Shown here piece after piece: positions 13,017 to 26,200 of a stretch of 64,000 nt of DNA. The translations under genes were made by a program, and so were the position numbers. The number at the start of each line of letters is the position of its first letter. Within the stretch, counting starts at the first letter, position 1. Origin of the DNA: Siphlonurus alternatus. Lineage: Eukaryota; Arthropoda; Insecta; Ephemeroptera; Siphlonuridae. The notes beneath the pieces are model-generated. The model ran no database searches. It saw nothing but the letters and a program-made list of their open reading frames with translations, and had not been told where the DNA came from. Location: positions 11,026,387 to 11,090,386 of the forward strand of contig OX463786.1 in the NCBI GenBank assembly GCA_949825025.1, read 5' to 3'.

Positions 13017-15239
13017 TTTTACTAGCATGACCGTAAATAGAGTACCTCTAATTACCGGCTACTTCCGAAAGGTTGAATTTTTAACAAGGAAGTAGTTGTT
13101 GCCCGAATTTTAAATGTAGCTAATTATTTTATTATTTAATACGGCTTTAGTAATAAACAAAATGGGATTGATGAAAGGATGTATACACAAGGTAGTCACA
13201 AAAAGGTACAAGTCCAAAAGGGTATAGGTTAAAAAAAGCGAAGTCTGAATATTGACCTTTTCATTTTTAAAAAAAAAATAATACTAAAACACCAGCTATG
13301 GTATTTATTAAACTTAAACGGACTTATGCTCTTTTTAACCAAAAGGAATAGGAACACAAAAGGGTAAGACAACACAAAACTATACAAATGCGAATATAAA
13401 CATCGGATTGGGAAAATTTCTGTATGATTCTAATATTCTTCTAGCAATAATTATTTATTTATTTATTATTATTTATTTATCATCTGCATTACGATTGAAA
13501 AATACTTTGTCAGCTAGCAAATAATTTAATTTATATTTTTTATGTAAAGTATCATCCAGCTTGTAGCATCCAAGTACCGGTACTTTATTTTCATTCTTAA
13601 TTTGGATAAATTTACGCTATACTGTATTCAAAATATACATGATTTTTTTAGTCCGCATTATAAAAATTACGAGGAAATAGTTATGTTTATGAAAAAGAAG
13701 AAAATTAAAGCATTATTGTTCTAGTTTTGTATAAAGTTAACTTCATATAGAGTTAAGATTTAAGGACAATGAACTCTTTTTTTTTATATGTACAACACTG
13801 TCACTTGTTTAAAATTTGCATGTCAAACGGAGAATAAATTTGAAGATAAAAACACGCAAGCTATACAAAAAAAAAATATATACTCTTAACATTATAGGGG
13901 CTGCAAAAATCAATTCTTATGACACAGCTAAAAAAAAAAAAAGGTTAAAACTAAAAAGATCCTTGACAAAATCGATTAACGTTATTTGTACAGTTTCCAA
14001 GCAGCCTAGTTATAACATTCATAATTATTGATTGAAAATTACTAATTGACAGGGAAAAAATATAGTAAAAATTCAGAATTTATATACTGATATAATATAT
14101 ATTTATATATTATATCACGATATGTCTCAAAGTTAAATTAATTTTCTCGCGCCTTTTTACGTCGATTTTCCCGCTTTCCCGCGTTTTCTCCACGTGGAAC
14201 TAAGGAACTAAAGATCTGCCTAATCAACCATTTTCCATTCAATTTTTATATAAATTTTTTGGTTATTAGCAAAAAATATAGGTATATTATAATAATAATG
14301 GTAATAATTTAATATTTCGGAAGGTCTAATACACGAAAAATGATCGGCAAATTAATGATGAAAGTTGATACAGATTTATGCTTGTTACATTACAAAAGGA
14401 ATTTTCCATTCCATATATGGAATTTTCCGTTCTAATTTTGAATATTAAACCAAATAAAGTAGACTCGAGAGCAAGGAGAGATTGATATTCTGATTTTCAT
14501 AATACCGGTAGAAATTCTTCATTCTGCGAACTCCCAAGACTCAGGATATCATACCTAAAAAATCTTGTGAAAATCAAATTTACCATTAGATCAAAGAAAA
14601 TTCAAGTTTTTTATTATTTTTTTATAATAATAGGAAAGTTGATAGAATCTGAAAAACCAAACCAGTTAATACCGGCAAAGACTTATAAAATAAAAAGCTT
14701 TTCCATTAACACCAGAAAAATCGCAAATTTTCCACAAAATACCGGTAAAATATTGTACATTTTACGTATCAATAAAACCCTTTTTTCATGCACATTAGTG
14801 CTTTTTTTTGTGTGTGTGTTTTTCCAATATTAATTAATGCTCAAGTACCTGATAATGTAGTTACCAATACATACAAAAAATAACCATCTTCCATCATTTC
14901 CTAACTTGTAGAAACAAGTTTAATACCGCAACCAAGAATAATATATTATTTAGTGCAAACCTGCACAGGGAAGCCTTTTCAGTATTTCATATTATGTACT
15001 GCAAATAATTACCAATATAGATCTATGCGTATAGTAAAATATATATTATGTTGTATGCTGCATAATATGTACAATTTTTTTTTTTTCTTTTTTACAAATC
15101 ACCAGTATGACTACCTATAAGCCTGAAGCAACCTTTTGCCATTAAAATCATGGCCTATAAAAATCATATTACATATCTACAAAATAAAAAAAAAATCAAT
15201 ACATGCATTTATATTCATCAAGAAACCTGAATTGGGGGC

Positions 15240-15292
15240 ATACATGACCAAAATGTGTCAATTGCCCCAAAATACCAACCAACCAACCAAGA
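15240..15292 (-). repeat. 53-bp dispersed repeat with (TTGG)n end
   Basis: Read on the minus strand it begins with four TTGG/TTGGT units, followed by TATTTTGGGGCAATTGACAC and ATTTTGGTCATGTATGCCCC. The same sequence occurs on the plus strand at 51968-52022 with almost no differences. Flanks are unrelated, as expected of a SINE tail or other dispersed element. Confidence 0.6.
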
Positions 15293-15521
15293 AACCTTAA
15301 TCCTTAAGTTATATATATACATGTACCGGTACAGAATGCATATTATTCTATTTTTACGATAGCTACCGGTACATAACAGAAAATACTTCCGATTTGCAGA
15401 CCTGAAAACATTCCTCCTTTTTTTCACCTTGGCATTCAAAATAGTCGCTTAAGAAATTATACAAAATACCCTTTTTTAAAAAAAATAAACATGCTAAAAA
15501 AAATCAAAATAATTTTCTTAC

Positions 15522-16799
15522 CTGGTATGGGTAGCCCTCACGATTTTCTTCCATTCCAGAAACATCATAACCTGGATTAGGTGGTGGATAAAGTCCTTTT
15601 CCTGGATATGAAGTACTACGACGAAACTTGATTGGTGAAATAACCATACTTGAATGTTGTTGCTGTTGTTGCTGCTGCTGTTGTTGTTGCTGTTGATGAT
15701 GATTAAATGTAGGACTAGGTTTACGATTTGTAGCTGCAGCCATTGAAGCAGTCATTGGATTCAAGTTTGGTACTGAACGACCTCTATTCCATGGATTCAT
15801 TCCTGCAGCTGCGGCAGCAGCGGCCGCTGCAGCTGATTGGTTTGTTTGACCCATAGATCCGCTCCATGCTGACGTAGGAGGTGCTGGTTGTTGAGGAGGT
15901 GCAGTTGCACCTTGCGGAGGACTTGCAGACCAAGCATTATATCCACCAGTTTTACCACTTTGAGCAGCAGCTGTAGCAAGAAACATATTCTGTTGTGGCA
16001 TATGACGAGACATATTATGCGGGAAATTATGACTTGCAGTAATAGCACGTCGTTGTTGTTGTTGTAATTGTGAATTATTACTATTAGGATTATATGAAGT
16101 AGTAGGATTTGGTTGAAAATTTTGAAATGTTAATGTACCATTTGGTATATTTAAACTATGTAAAAGACTAGTAGTATTATTACCATCATCAGTAATAGTT
16201 GACCATGGTGATGTATTAGGAGTTGAATTGATCACATTTAGACTAGGTTCAGAAACAACATGATGTTGTTGTGGTATAAATCCTACATTGGTAGTATTAG
16301 GAACATGTTGAGAAGGTAAAATATTTGGTTGACAAGCTACAACTGGTAATTGAGAGGATGAAGAAGAAGAAATTGAAGTAGAACTTGATGATGAATCTAC
16401 CAAATTATTAGCTGATTTTTCAATACCATTACTAGTATTGGAACTTAAATCTTGTTGTTCATCTAATAATTCTTTAGATTTTCCATTATTATCAATAGTA
16501 TTTGAAGAAGAATTTCCAACATCTTGATTATTTGCAGATGATGTTGAAATTGGTGGATTTGGCGACATTTGTTGTTGAATTGTTTTACCTGAAGATGCTG
16601 TTTTTTCAATTAATAATTCATCTTGCATGTTGCTAGATGTTAAATAAGAACAATTTTGATGCTGTTGATGATGAGATGAATTATTTTCAGTTGAACTACC
16701 GGCAGAAGAAAAATATAAAGAGGTGGGATGAAAATCTTTTACAGCTGATAAGTTTGACGATATTCCAATACTATTTGTACCAAATTTATAATCCCCCAT
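15522..16799 (-). CDS. CPEB: CPEB-family (CPEB2/3/4-type) first coding exon, partial gene
   Basis: The 426 codons (phase 0) start at the ATG at 16799 and end at ...YPYQ before a GTAAGA donor; the frame reads five codons into the intron to a stop. The N-terminus MGDYKFG matches the MGDYGFG start of vertebrate CPEB4. Further matches in the same order are NMQDELL, SLLHSLNIPNGTLTFQNF, QQQQRRA and ISPIKF. CPEB proteins bind U-rich 3'-UTR elements and control poly(A) length and translation in the cytoplasm through two RRMs and a C-terminal ZZ zinc finger. None of those exons is seen in the window. The exon is low-complexity: S/N-rich, an Ala run near residues 321-332, and a Gln run near 366-381 encoded by mixed CAA/CAG, as in the prion-like N-terminus of Orb2/CPEB3. 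Alternative: another Q-rich protein, but the ordered match makes CPEB likely. Confidence 0.8.
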
Positions 16800-16899
16800 G
16801 TAAAGATTATTATAAATTTAATATTAATAACACTTTTTTTGTCCAGTTTTATGTACAACTGTAACTCTCTTCATATAAAACACACTACACAATCAATTT

Positions 16900-17095
16900 A
16901 CAAAATCCTTATGAGCGTTGATTCTTCGTCAAACCTTCTCCGACAAACGACTTCTTCTTTCTGCGGCCGGTTTCCTGTGAGCCGCTACGTGGCAGCACCG
17001 TCTGGCCAATTTTTTTTAAAAAAATTATTTCATTGGCTGCCTATTTGCCATGCGCACCAATCATTAAATAATTTTATTGCGGTAAAATTTAAAAA
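16900..17095 (-). promoter_or_regulatory. Probable CPEB promoter/5'-UTR region
   Basis: This is a relatively GC-rich patch in AT-rich DNA, 100-300 bp upstream of the CPEB start codon. It contains GGCCAAT (16999), ATTGGCTGCC (17033, inverted CCAAT) and CACCAATCATT (17056). It lies only about 60 bp beyond the poly(A) signal of the upstream CCDC149-like gene, so the two genes are packed head to tail. No TSS can be fixed from sequence. Confidence 0.4.
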
Positions 17096-17156
17096 TATCA
17101 AATCCCTTCATAAAATTACTAAAATAAAAACACTTCAAATAACATTATATTATTGT

Positions 17157-17162
17157 TTTATT
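17157..17162 (-). terminator. Poly(A) signal of the CCDC149-like gene
   Basis: AATAAA on the minus strand, about 100 nt after the stop codon. It is the first canonical hexamer downstream. Confidence 0.6.
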
Positions 17163-17262
17163 TTAATAAAACCACCATAAATATAATTTTCAGGAAATTT
17201 TACATACAGGAAACATATTATATTATATTTTATAAACATAAATGAGATCAAACTTTTGAACA

Positions 17263-20200
17263 TTAATTTGATGATATTGATGCATTTTGAGACTCCTTTT
17301 TGATATCTTCCAAAGCTTTTAGCACCATTTGTTGAAGCTGTGGAGGCAAACAATCTTCGTCTTCATCTTCCTCTAAGTTTTCTTTGGCTCCTGAAAACAA
17401 ATTTCGAAAAGATTCAATAATTTTTCAATGAGTAATTTGACATGCAATAAAAACCACATCAGCATAAAAAGACTGATATAGCAGCTCATTATTGCACACG
17501 AGATTGTGGTAGAAGATAGCTCATTATTGCGGAAGAGGGACGATATATTGATTGTTATCACACGAAAGGTAGAGCCAGTAGTTCGATCACAAAAATTACC
17601 AGTGTAGTCACTCATTTTTAACAATCTGCGGCAAATGTGGCTATACCACGGTGGCTCGCAATGTAGTACTCAACGCACTCTTAAATCCCTCGTAACTCTC
17701 CGTGCTTCAAGTCTATATTATACTCACCTGAAGGTGAAACTCTACTAGTACATTTCAAATGACAACAATCAAAACACTCAATCTTTCCTCATACTAACCC
17801 TGCGCTCCTTTTATTTCAGGGCTACTTTGTGTCTCCTCTGCCTCGGCCAAGATCTGGTCTACTTCCTTATCAACATCAGCGACTGCATAGCCAGCCAGCA
17901 GCGCTCGAGATGGAAAAGCAGCCTCGCCACTTGTGCCCAGTCTGCGCTCCAGCTCGGCAACTCGGCGACCAAGGATCCTGTAACATGAGCATTGTAGACA
18001 AAAAGGGAGGAAGAGAAGGTCTTTCCCTACTCCTGAATTTGTCATGGTATATGGAAATACATGGGCAGTGGGTGAAATTACTTCTGCTTCCATCACAAAT
18101 CGTCCCTTGTCCGGAATAATGAGCTATCTGCCTATTCTGATTATGTTGCAATATTCTGCTCTTTCAGGTGAGCGCAATATGGACAACCTTCATGAATTTT
18201 TTTATTACATATTTGGATAGATCGAGGACCTTGAGTTATGTATTGTAAATATTTTTAAATGTTTTTTTGAACCCTCTAGCACCCTTAAAATCATATGCTG
18301 CAAAAAGCTGCGACGTCAGCCACACAAGCATAATGGGAAATGTGATGCATGACTATGACGTCACAGTGTCTTTCCCCTTGACTTTGAGGGTGTTACAAGG
18401 ATCAAAATAATCTGAAAAAAAAAATGACAATACATAACTCGAGGTTCTCTATCCAGATATGCGCTAAAAAAAATCATAAAGGTTGTCCTTTATGAGTTTT
18501 ATTTTATACCAATTTACAGCTCATATTTGCGCTCACTTAAAAATAGCATATAGCTCATTATTGCAACGAAATCGGTAGGCAGGTAGCTCATTATAGGAAC
18601 AAAATCGTGGAAGGCAGCTCATTATAGTGGACGAAGGACGAAATGTAATTAATAAATTAATGGACAATCTGCTTGAAAATTTTATTGCATATTTGAATAT
18701 ATAGAGTAATGTACCCTCAATTTTATTTTTAAGATTTTGTTGAACCCTTTAACACTTTAATAACACCATTAAAAACTGTGCTACAAAATGCTGAGATGTC
18801 ATAGTAATGAAAATATTTAACAAACAAGTATTAGGGGGGGGGGGGTACGTTACTAACAAATCTTAAAAAAAAAAATGAAAATGTAAAACTCGAGGACATT
18901 GATATTGTATTCAAATTTGCAATAAAAAAAAATGTCATGCAGATCCATTGTAATTTGAGCTGACAATGTATCTGAGAATACTGTCTTCTTAATACAAAGA
19001 TTCTTCGTGCAGAGATTTATTGATTTCAAAGCACAGTCATAAATACAACATTAAAAGTGGAAGGACTGTGTACCTGTTGGTCTTCTTCTGGTGTGTCAGT
19101 GCAATTCCCTTGTCACTAAGAGCCTCCAGCAAAGCTAAACAGAGACTGCGCATGTCTGCCAGCGCAGCAACAGTGTTGGGAACCTGGGAGCTGGAACCTC
19201 GCTGTAACAACTGCTGGACTGTAACATGAAAACATATCTTGTTGTAATAAGTGACAGTGCAGCTGCATTGTTAGGAAACTGGGATCAAAATTCTGATTGA
19301 AAAATCATGTTACACTATATAATGTTGCAGCTAGAGTTTAGTTTAATGAACGAATTCTAAACTCCAGAATCAACCCACACAGCACACAATGGATATTTTT
19401 TAGATGATATCTAGATATAATCTGTATAGAACTTTTTACTTATCTAAAAATTATATAGATATTATCTATGAACTTTCATGGATATTTTCTAGCTAAATGT
19501 CCTCTATTTTTTGGATAAAGTTATCTTGTTAATATCTTATCCTATAATTATACAGTTTTTATCTAGCTATATTATCCTCCTATATACTATGCTTCTATTT
19601 TTAAGTAAAAACACACAAAATAATTATATTTAACATAAATTTTTATTATTAACAACATTTCTCAATCAACATACATTATAGGAAATTTTAAAGATATTGT
19701 GATAAATCATCATACATGTAGAATGATAAAAAAAATAATATGACAAAAGTGGTCTTCATTTTTTATCAAAACATTACTGCTGCTGACATATTATAACATA
19801 AACACATATATTACATAATACTGTATGCATGTTTATTATTAATATTATATTATTAATTATAATATTGAATGCATATAGTCATTGCATGCTTACAGCATAC
19901 AGTATAACAAATTCCATATAAAACAACAAAAGGCATACAGTATGCATTATATATGTGTTTTGTTTTGTTATTAAAAAAGTAAAAGAACCTTAATTGAGCA
20001 ATACAGATGTACTAAATTATTATATATATATGCAAGAGTATATAAAAATACAATGAAAACAACTGCAATTTAGTATGCATACATTAAAAATTATCTCACT
20101 TATTCATTTTAATAACATATACACACTGTTCTCCCTACTTGCTTGCATGGCTTCTTTTGCTGGTCAGCATTGCTGATCTGTAGTGATGATCTGATGATAT

Positions 20201-23200
20201 TGCCCATTATATACAGCTGGCTGCAGTTTTCAGAACCAATATGTTGCACTATATAATTTATGCCATGGGTAGATAAGCTGGGTCTAGGTATTGGATGTTG
20301 TCATGTCTGGACCTGTAAAGTAAAAAAAAACAACATATAAACATCACTATATTCATGTTTATGCTGCTTGCAGAATGGCTGCATTGGTCATTATGAATTA
20401 TAGCCACTGTATGGCCAATGTGAAATTTGCTCCTAGAAAACAATAGGGGTAGTGAAAACTTATATAAATATGTATGCATATTGCCTGCACCTGCATATGA
20501 AATACTGTACTGAAATTTTAAAATAATGCTGCTTAAATGTGACATATTGTTATGAATTATATACTGTGTATACAGAAATTACAGTATACAATTTTCAGTA
20601 ATAATTATAGTAAAAATACAGCATCCATAAATACACAGCTATAAAACGTATGCATACATAATTATAGAGTATGCATATGATATCATAAGCGCCGCGGTCG
20701 GTGAATCCAACCTAAAATTGTTAATAATATATCATGCATATTATAATATATAAGTACAAGTGCTGGCCTGAAATAATGATATTTTAACACTGGCAAAAAC
20801 ATTGTAATAATTAACCCTCATTGCATACCTTATAAATTACTAGACGACTTGAAACCTGCATGGCTACTCCAATATGTACTCCAAGGCTTACATTGGTGCA
20901 GCGTGCAGTCAACCGCCGCAGCCCATATAATCCCACTTTTCTGAACAAAAAGTACACACATTGTTAAAGCCGACCAAAGATTTATGAGCAGAAAATACTT
21001 ATAATTGATTTCTTACCTTCCACTTGAAGATGTTTTCGGTTTTAGATGAGAAATTTACATATTTTTCACGCAAAAAAACGTTGTGTTTACATTACAACAA
21101 ACATGCAGAATTTTCGAAGTGCGCATGACGTCACATAAAAATTGTACCCGTGATGCAAAAAAATCGCTCTAGATAGAGAATAGATAAAATAATCTATAAA
21201 ATATCTAGATAAAAATATCCTCAGATAAATAATAGATAAAATTATCTATAAAATATGCAGTCAGTTTTAAAAAGTTTAAATACGCATTAATTAATTTAAT
21301 TCATTAATTAAAGAAAATTTTAATTAATTTAGGTTTCAAAATTTAAATAATTCAAAATTTCAATGGAATAAACAAAAATGTACATAAAATTTATATTTTA
21401 AAATTATAAATTTGAAGTATATAATAAACATTAAATAATAATAATTTGTGTTCATTCTTTTTTTATACTTTATATACAATAAATCTATTAAATCTGTATT
21501 ATTTTATTAATTATTATAAATTTTAACTCTCATGTGCATCATGTTTAAAATTTGGATAACTTTATCTATTTAATATCTCTTCCAAAATAAGCAAAGACAA
21601 AAGATAGCAGTATCCAATTTTTATCTACATATTATCTCGGCACTTTAGATAAATATTGTATAAATATTAGATATCGTTATCTTGAATTGTGGTATATCCA
21701 CTTAATATCTGCATATACAAAAAATATCCAAAAAATATCTAGATATTGAGTTTTGTGTGCTGTGTGGGAAGCCTACTTTAAGGTGCAACAAGCTACAATA
21801 GTAACAGTAAATGACAGCGAAATTACCAATTCATGTTTCCATCAATATCTATCAACTTATTACCTATTTTTTTATTATAAATATAAATTGAACCTTAAAT
21901 TTTCACACAAACACAACAATTCGGACTACAGAACGGTTTAAAAAAAATATTACAGTATTATTTTTTACGTAGACAGTCTCCATTTGACTCAATTTTAAAA
22001 CTATTCTGTAACAATTTCTAACAAGGAGGGGCATTTGCAAGTGAAGGAGAATTATGAAAGATTAGAGCCGCCTTGAGGTATTCAGTATAGGGAGCTAGTA
22101 GGTGAATTAATTCCCTTCCACATATACTTGCCTAATAGCGAAAAAAAGTGTTCATTTTCTGCATGGCTACACCCCTGCTACTATATAACAATAGAGTATT
22201 GACCTCAAAAATTTTTATTGCAGAAATGGATAGAGCGTGCAAAGTTATGCTACCCTGATTTTTTTGAGCTCCAGAACTATTTTTAAAAAATTATTGAAAG
22301 TCTTTTTTGTGACGTCACATGGCGGCAAGTCCCATCTTTTTCTTAAGGAGCGGCGTCTCATGACGTCACAAAAAAAATCAATAATTTTTTAAAAATAGTT
22401 CCCGGGCTCTAAAAAATCTGAAAAAAATCAGGGTAGCATAACTTTGCAAGCTCTATCCATTTCTGCAATAAAAAAAATTGAGGTCGATACTCCATTGTAG
22501 TAATAAGATCTTTTTCTTTTTCTTTTTCTTTTTTTTTTTACAACTGACACTGCTTCTTAAAGAGTATCGGGCCTGAAATTAAAAATTAGTCATTCAAGTT
22601 GACAATCAACATTCACTTTGTTATTATTTTTCTCCCCCTTGGTGAGATGCAGCTGCATGAGTGGAGTGGCAACTGCAAAGTCAAACTGATGTCACAAAAC
22701 GCACATAAGTCTATATGTTTTTTATGTCAGCACGGACTTACATCCTTACTTTACAACCACTGCTCATGCAGCTGCATCATGCAGGGAAAAAAACAATGCT
22801 TTAATAACAAATAATGTTGATTTTCAACTCTAATAACTCTCCGTGATGGTCCAGTTTTCAACTTGAGGCTCGATACCCTTTAAATTTTACTTGATAATCA
22901 TTGATCCGTCGTACCTTGTTTGTGAGATATGACCATGCCGGTGTTGCTGTTAGTGCCCAGCTTGATTGCACCCTTGTTTCTCTTCTTGTCCAACATGCTC
23001 TGGGGGTTAAATCCACAATGTTAGAAAGGTAGATGCAAAGATTGTTACAAAGGGAAAAGAAAAACAGGGCTAATCCTCTATTGTTAGGGGGTATGGTCAC
23101 CGCCTTCCAACTTCTGGGGGCTGAATTCTGCATTTTGGTTGACTTAGAAAAATCTCTTTTTGTTGCAACACCCTCCTATTGGCTAAAAGGATTTTTTTGC

Positions 23201-26200
23201 TTGTTGTTAACAAATTTCAACAATAAAAAAAATAAAGGAAGGAAGTGATTATACCCTCTGTTCGATAGAGGATAATCCCTGAAGAAAACAAGTTAGTTTC
23301 TTTTGATGCTGTTCATCAATTGGGAGAGCATACAATACAAGCCTCTCTGGTAAAAAGGTAAAGGAATTTCAATTATATTATATGAATATTACATTCTAAC
23401 ATCAAATTAACAATCGAGTGTGGTGAAGTAGGCAGCTTTCAATGATCACCACAGATAATTAAAAAAAGTGCAATGTGCATTGTGATTTACTTTATTTTCT
23501 AGTGAAAAAAAGTAGCAAAAATTATAAAATTTAATTTATTTAATTTACTTTAATTACCACATACTACAGTAAATTATCTTGGGATTGAGAGTAAAGGAGA
23601 AATGAGGAGGAAGAGTGGGGCTACAGCCAAGTTATATTTAGTTGTAAAATTTCAACATAAAGAAACATAGAAACCACAGTCAGGATGTTCATATATTATA
23701 ATGAGAGTTGACAGTTTTGGTATTTTGGCATGTCACATCCCAACAACAAAAATGAAACAACATGGATTAATTATAAACATACATAGTTAAATTATTGTAT
23801 TTCTGGAGAGCTATAAAAGAGTCATTTGGTATCATAAAAGCATTTTTGAGTAGAAAAATATACAGTAGAACAGAAGGATTTTTATTATTACATGCACTTA
23901 CAGTTTATTAGTTTTGAGCTGGCTAATTTTCATAGCATTTTTTTATGTTTTTACCCCAAGCTTAGCAAATACATATTTTTATTTTGTGTAAAAAGAAATG
24001 TAGGTAGATTGCATGCTTATTTATGAAGTCATCACATTTTATGATTTTACTAACTAAGCTAATGATAAAATTACACTTATTCTTTTTTCATGGAGAAGGG
24101 ATAACATTTTTTATTTTTTTTTTTTATTATTATTTTTTTTAATTGGATTTGTTTTTATCATTTTATATTGTTTATTCTTTTTTTCCCCAGCAAAATGTAT
24201 TAATATTATATATATAATATGTAGTCATAATGTAGTCATAATGTACAAACTGGTATATTAAATGCGAATAAAAAAAAAAATAAAAAATACTGTCTCGAGG
24301 TATACCTTGTACTTGAGAATATTCTGGTTCATCATCTCTTTCTCCTGCTCTGCCTGGTGAAGTCTGTCATGAAGGTAAGTGTTCTCCGTTACCAAAGAGT
24401 CAATGTCAATCTTCGTGTTGGTCTCTCCACCCTCGGTGATGGTGTCTTGAGCCAGCGCCTGGTGTAGTTCGTGGTTCAGTCTATGCACCTAAAATAACAC
24501 ACAGTGAACTACATGTTACTTTGATAAAAAAAAAAAAAAAAATAGCGAACAGTAAGTAGGTATCCTGCAATGTTTCATCTAGGTGCCAATCCCGAAATCC
24601 AGAACCAAATTTCAGGGAGGTAGGGGGACTGTCTTCATAAGGCCAATGTTAAAAAAATGGGGAGTGGGGGAAATACCAATATTGTCCATGTTAAATTCAA
24701 AATTCCTTATAGCATTGAAATAAATATTCTAGAAACTAATTTTGTCTACAGCTGGTTACTAACCTTGCAGCGTAGGGAATCTCTCTGCAAAACAAGTTCC
24801 TCCTTTTCGTCCAGTAGAGCTTGCAGGTCTCGACCAAGCTGAGCACTCTGCAACATGCACAGACAAATTTTTACCAACACACAGTGAGAATATCAGTCAT
24901 TTAGTTCCCACTTTTTCAAGAAGGTTGATAGTTGACTTGCTAATCAATCAAATAAAAACTACATATCTAATTACTACACTTTTTTGCTTTTTTATTGAAC
25001 ATAAAATTAGTAAATAACTTTTGTTTAAAGTAATATTTAGAAATAATGCATGATTGTGTTTTAATTATGCTGTAATGGACAATGGAGTACCGACCTCAGT
25101 TTTTTTTATTGCAGTAATGGATAGAGGGTGCAAAGTCATGCTAATCTGATTTTTTTCACATATTTTAGAGCCCGGCAACTATTTTTTAAAAATTATTCAA
25201 AGTGCAGAAAAAGTGCCGCCTCTTGCCGCCTCTTGCCGCCTCTCTTAATAAAAGATAGGACCCAAAAGGGACGTGGATTCGAACTTGACCTCGCCAAAAC
25301 TTTTTAGCAATACTTCCCGGTCCCTAAAAAATCTGAAAAAAATCAGAATAACATAACTTTTCATCCTCTATCCATTTCTGCTATAAAAAAATTTGAGGTT
25401 GATACTCCATTAAACTTTTTTCTAATAAAAGATTATTGAAAATAAGAGCAATTTCACTTCACTGTGCGTAAAAACATACCCGCTGTATTCGTGGTCTATC
25501 TAAAAAAGATCATAGAAGAAATAAAAGTGGTGAGGGTGACTTAGAACGTCAAATTGAAGAAGTATGGTTAATAACAGTTTCAGAACAGTCTAGCTGTCAA
25601 TTATAAGCCAGATGTATACAGAATCTGTAACCAGTTTAGAGCAGCTTAATTATCAATAGAGATTTCAAGTGAGAGCGCCTAGTGATGCTCATTTGTGTTG
25701 CTAAGGTCCATCTCGCCCTTGAAAATGAAGCAAAGTTTTTTTTTTTTTTTAATGTTTCTCGGTAATAAATAAAAGTAACAAATCTAAATGTTGCATTATC
25801 CTCCATATTTTTCAATTTGGACTGAAGTTCCGTAAAGGAATGATCCCCTAAAAAAATCTTTTTTAGTGAAAAAACGAATTTATGTTGTTATTTTTTACAT
25901 AGGTTTGAATAGGATGGTGGGAACACTGAAAAATCAGCTGACTTGAAGCCTCTATAAAATGTGCTTTTAGACATGTTGACACCTGCACTGGGAGGCGACA
26001 TGGTGGCAATAGTAATTTATTAAACCATCCTCACCATCAATTACTCTATTATCCTTGGGGTCTACCGACTAACCTTGATATGCATTGCCTCTAATTGTTG
26101 CACCATTTCTTCCTTCTGGTGTGCAGGAAAACTGCAAGACTCGGGACGTGAGAGGGGAGTTGACCGTTGCAGACTTAGCTGGCCCCTCAGTGCCTGTCAT

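Larger units (their letters stand above)
1..15521. other. Gene-free AT-rich tract, probable CPEB intron 1
   Basis: I find no convincing coding exon here on either strand. Open frames are short (under 90 codons), rich in F/I/N/K/Y, and many lie inside the fold-back repeats listed separately. The CPEB first coding exon ends with a good splice donor at its left border, so at least part of this tract must be intron of that gene; if all of it is, the intron exceeds 15 kb. No RRM or ZZ-finger exon of CPEB was recognised, but short exons lacking an ATG could have been missed by eye. Between the listed repeats the sequence is simple AT-rich DNA with homopolymer runs. Confidence 0.6.

Noticed and set aside
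14130..14210. E2F-like TTTCCCGC cluster suggesting a promoter
   Set aside because: GC-richer patch with TTTTCCCGCTTTCCCGCG, but no gene start follows on either strand.
15797..16048. Second minus-strand frame of 83 codons within the CPEB exon
   Set aside because: Out-of-frame shadow of the repetitive poly-Q/poly-A coding exon.
17829..18151. Frames of 91-96 codons on both strands around CCDC149-like exon 10
   Set aside because: Other-frame or antisense shadows of that exon extended into a MITE.
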